From NCBI RefSeq assembly GCF_963576545.1, contig NC_083651.1:24059748-24123747 (forward strand): 64,000 bases of DNA, read 5' to 3'. The notes beneath the pieces were generated by a model. It did no database searches and was not told where the DNA came from. It worked only from the letters and a program-made list of their open reading frames with translations. Numbering within the stretch: position 1 is the first letter of the stretch; each line of letters begins with the position of its first letter. The position numbers and the translations under genes are program-made. Of this stretch, positions 63,773 through 64,000 are shown piece after piece. The stretch is from Limanda limanda (Eukaryota; Chordata; Actinopteri; Pleuronectiformes; Pleuronectidae).

Positions 63773-64000
63773 GTAACTCACCCCGACCGCAGGCTCTGTT
63801 TCCTCCGCCTCACACCCAGCTCCCCGGCTGGTTAGCTTCCCCCCCTCGGCTAGCTCCCCAGCTAACACCCCCCGCCTCAAGTTGAGGACTTTACCCTGGT
63901 CTCCTTCTCCACCAGATCTCCGCCTCTGGGGGGGGGTGCTATGCCATGTAGATAGACTGTTATGTCACAATCTAGTCGTATTCCCATTCGACACATTCTG
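63773..64000 (+). other. Start of intron 1 of the plus-strand gene
   Basis: GC-rich sequence with a G-run near 63930 and no further exon evident before the window ends. Confidence 0.4.

Overview
This window is teleost fish nuclear DNA, most likely percomorph, though I cannot place the genus. It has spliced genes with GT-AG introns, dense dinucleotide microsatellites, and L1/Tx1-type and hAT transposons typical of fish genomes. Most of the 64 kb is intron, repeat or transposon. Only two host genes are complete, and both lie on the minus strand.

Layout. (1) About 1-30,200: ube2f, the NEDD8-conjugating E2, minus strand. All nine coding exons can be placed, with consistent phases, giving 184 aa. 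Its last intron holds two inverted copies of a short DNA transposon and a 911-bp hAT-type MITE carrying a fragment of the cysteamine dioxygenase gene ado. (2) 30,300-33,100: simple repeats (ATT, CT) and a GGGCCCGAGC-type repeat. (3) 33,125-39,240: a full-length L1/Tx1 LINE, minus strand, with a 14-bp target duplication, intact ORF1 and ORF2 broken by one frameshift and one stop. (4) 40,764-42,003: a TRIM pseudogene truncated beside another repeat. (5) 44,453-48,362: a 3.9-kb non-autonomous hAT with an 8-bp duplication that splits a 99-codon terminal exon of an unrecognised gene. It contains spliced-looking cargo and a palindromic GC minisatellite. (6) 50,349-53,152: an intact six-exon SAM-dependent methyltransferase gene (275 aa). 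(7) 54,258-61,085: its tandem paralogue, now a pseudogene. A TTAA-flanked MITE sits in exon 1, exon 5 is frameshifted, and a 3.9-kb hAT landed on the exon 4 splice acceptor. (8) That hAT (55,038-58,932) carries an uninterrupted three-exon, 808-aa ZMYM1-like transposase with matching termini and a perfect 8-bp duplication, so it may be young and autonomous. (9) 62,400-64,000: a CpG-rich promoter with an 87/91-bp alternating tandem repeat, followed by the first coding exon of an unrecognised plus-strand gene.

The methyltransferase pair gives a natural before-and-after comparison. The intact copy shows exon lengths and phases, so both transposon insertions in the other copy can be resolved to the base.
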